Origin: Thalassotalea marina
Lineage (GTDB): Bacteria; Pseudomonadota; Gammaproteobacteria; Enterobacterales; Alteromonadaceae
Reading direction: 5' to 3'
Assembly: GCF_014656435.1 (NCBI RefSeq)
Contig: NZ_BNCK01000014.1
Location: 1 to 61,451, forward strand
Length of the DNA stretch: 61,451 bases
Positions 61,297-61,451 of the stretch are shown here, one piece after another (the first letter of the stretch is position 1; the number at the start of each line of letters is the position of its first letter). Both the position numbers and the translations under genes were made by a program. The notes beneath the pieces were generated by a model. That model worked only from the letters and a program-made list of their open reading frames with translations. It made no database searches and was not told where the DNA came from.

Positions 61297-61359
61297 GTGT
61301 TTTTATTCCTCTCCCCACGTTTAAAAAAGTGACTTAACAAGTCGGGGAATACTTGTTAA
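61297..61359 (-). promoter_or_regulatory. C4-loop 5' leader
   Basis: TTAACAAGT-ATTCCCCG-ACTTGTTAA hairpin (minus strand, 61359-61334) then GTGGGGAGAGGA before the ATG at 61296; almost identical to the 49864 and 58492 leaders. Confidence 0.7.
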
Positions 61360-61371
61360 ACACTAGGTTAT

Positions 61372-61451
61372 CTTACCAGAAAACACACCCTTTTGTAAAT
61401 ATTGCAATCAAGTGTATTGTGATAAAAAAGATAAATATATTGTTGGTTTAT
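61372..61451. repeat. Start of a sixth 0.5-kb repeat, cut by the window edge
   Basis: The last 80 bases match 49932-50012 almost base for base (divergent promoters and the GATAAATATATTGTTGG flank). The core lies outside the window. Confidence 0.85.

Noticed and set aside
50021..61451. The repeat array as a CRISPR
   Set aside because: Repeats are ~0.5 kb and separated by genes, with no short regular spacers or cas genes.

Overview
The window looks like a large, AT-rich conjugative plasmid of a marine gammaproteobacterium, most likely Vibrionaceae. It carries a partition operon (parA, parB and a KorA/TrfB-like gene) next to a primase-type replication gene, a complete F-type mating-pair-formation operon, and a reverse-strand mobility cluster (relaxosome protein, TraD, TrwC-sized TraI) with an oriT-like region. 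No rRNA, tRNA or CRISPR array was seen. The host assignment rests on gene content and style only.

Layout. 1-1.5 kb is a scrapyard of mobile DNA: a foreign high-GC glmM 5' fragment, the 3' end of a Tn3-family transposase gene, a perfect 59-bp palindrome and a decapitated gene. 1.5-5.7 kb is maintenance (par operon, replication primase), all on the minus strand. 5.7-6.45 kb is a gene-poor control region with several dyads. 6.76-12.87 kb is an integrated element with four consecutive minus-strand genes matching the intA-tfp-intB-srap core of strand-biased circularizing integrative elements (SEs) of Vibrio. 13-15.6 kb holds a ribbon-helix-helix-like regulator, a membrane protein and a Dam-like methylase. 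15.65-36.25 kb is the transfer operon: regulator, LysM protein, DsbC, TraA, L, E, K, B, V, C, a two-gene TraN, W, U, TrbC, TrhF, F, H, G. A pentapeptide-repeat membrane protein bounded by 58-bp repeats follows. TraI, TraD and the relaxosome gene lie on the minus strand, with the oriT candidate at 44.5-44.66 kb. 45-49 kb holds a Toprim protein, a secreted nuclease, small membrane proteins and a CsgG-like lipoprotein.

49-61.45 kb is the most unusual part. It is an array of minus-strand accessory genes (three class I methyltransferase or DNA-processing types including two NPPF/NPPY methyltransferases and a RadC-like protein, a solo DndB, an Xre regulator, many small unknowns) interrupted by five near-identical copies of a repeat of about 0.43-0.54 kb, with a sixth beginning at the window edge. 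Each repeat has a roughly 0.3-kb, GC-richer block that can fold into long-range helices, a 27-bp palindrome and a string of hairpins. Seven genes of this array, plus the Toprim gene, are preceded by a shared 5' leader: a hairpin whose stem varies but whose loop is (A/G)TTCCCC, followed by GTGGGGAG next to or overlapping the ribosome-binding site. The C4 loop can pair with the G4 at the ribosome-binding site, and stem covariation supports a real RNA element.

Two other dispersed DNA signals tie the plasmid together. GTGTAT-N6-ATACAC operators (at least eight, several on a -10 box) mark the promoters of the transfer operon, the regulator genes and other transfer- or maintenance-linked genes, and probably bind one or both of the paralogous regulators at 13.5 and 15.65 kb. 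TTACAGAWTCTGTAA palindromes occur upstream of the replication gene and in every complete repeat.
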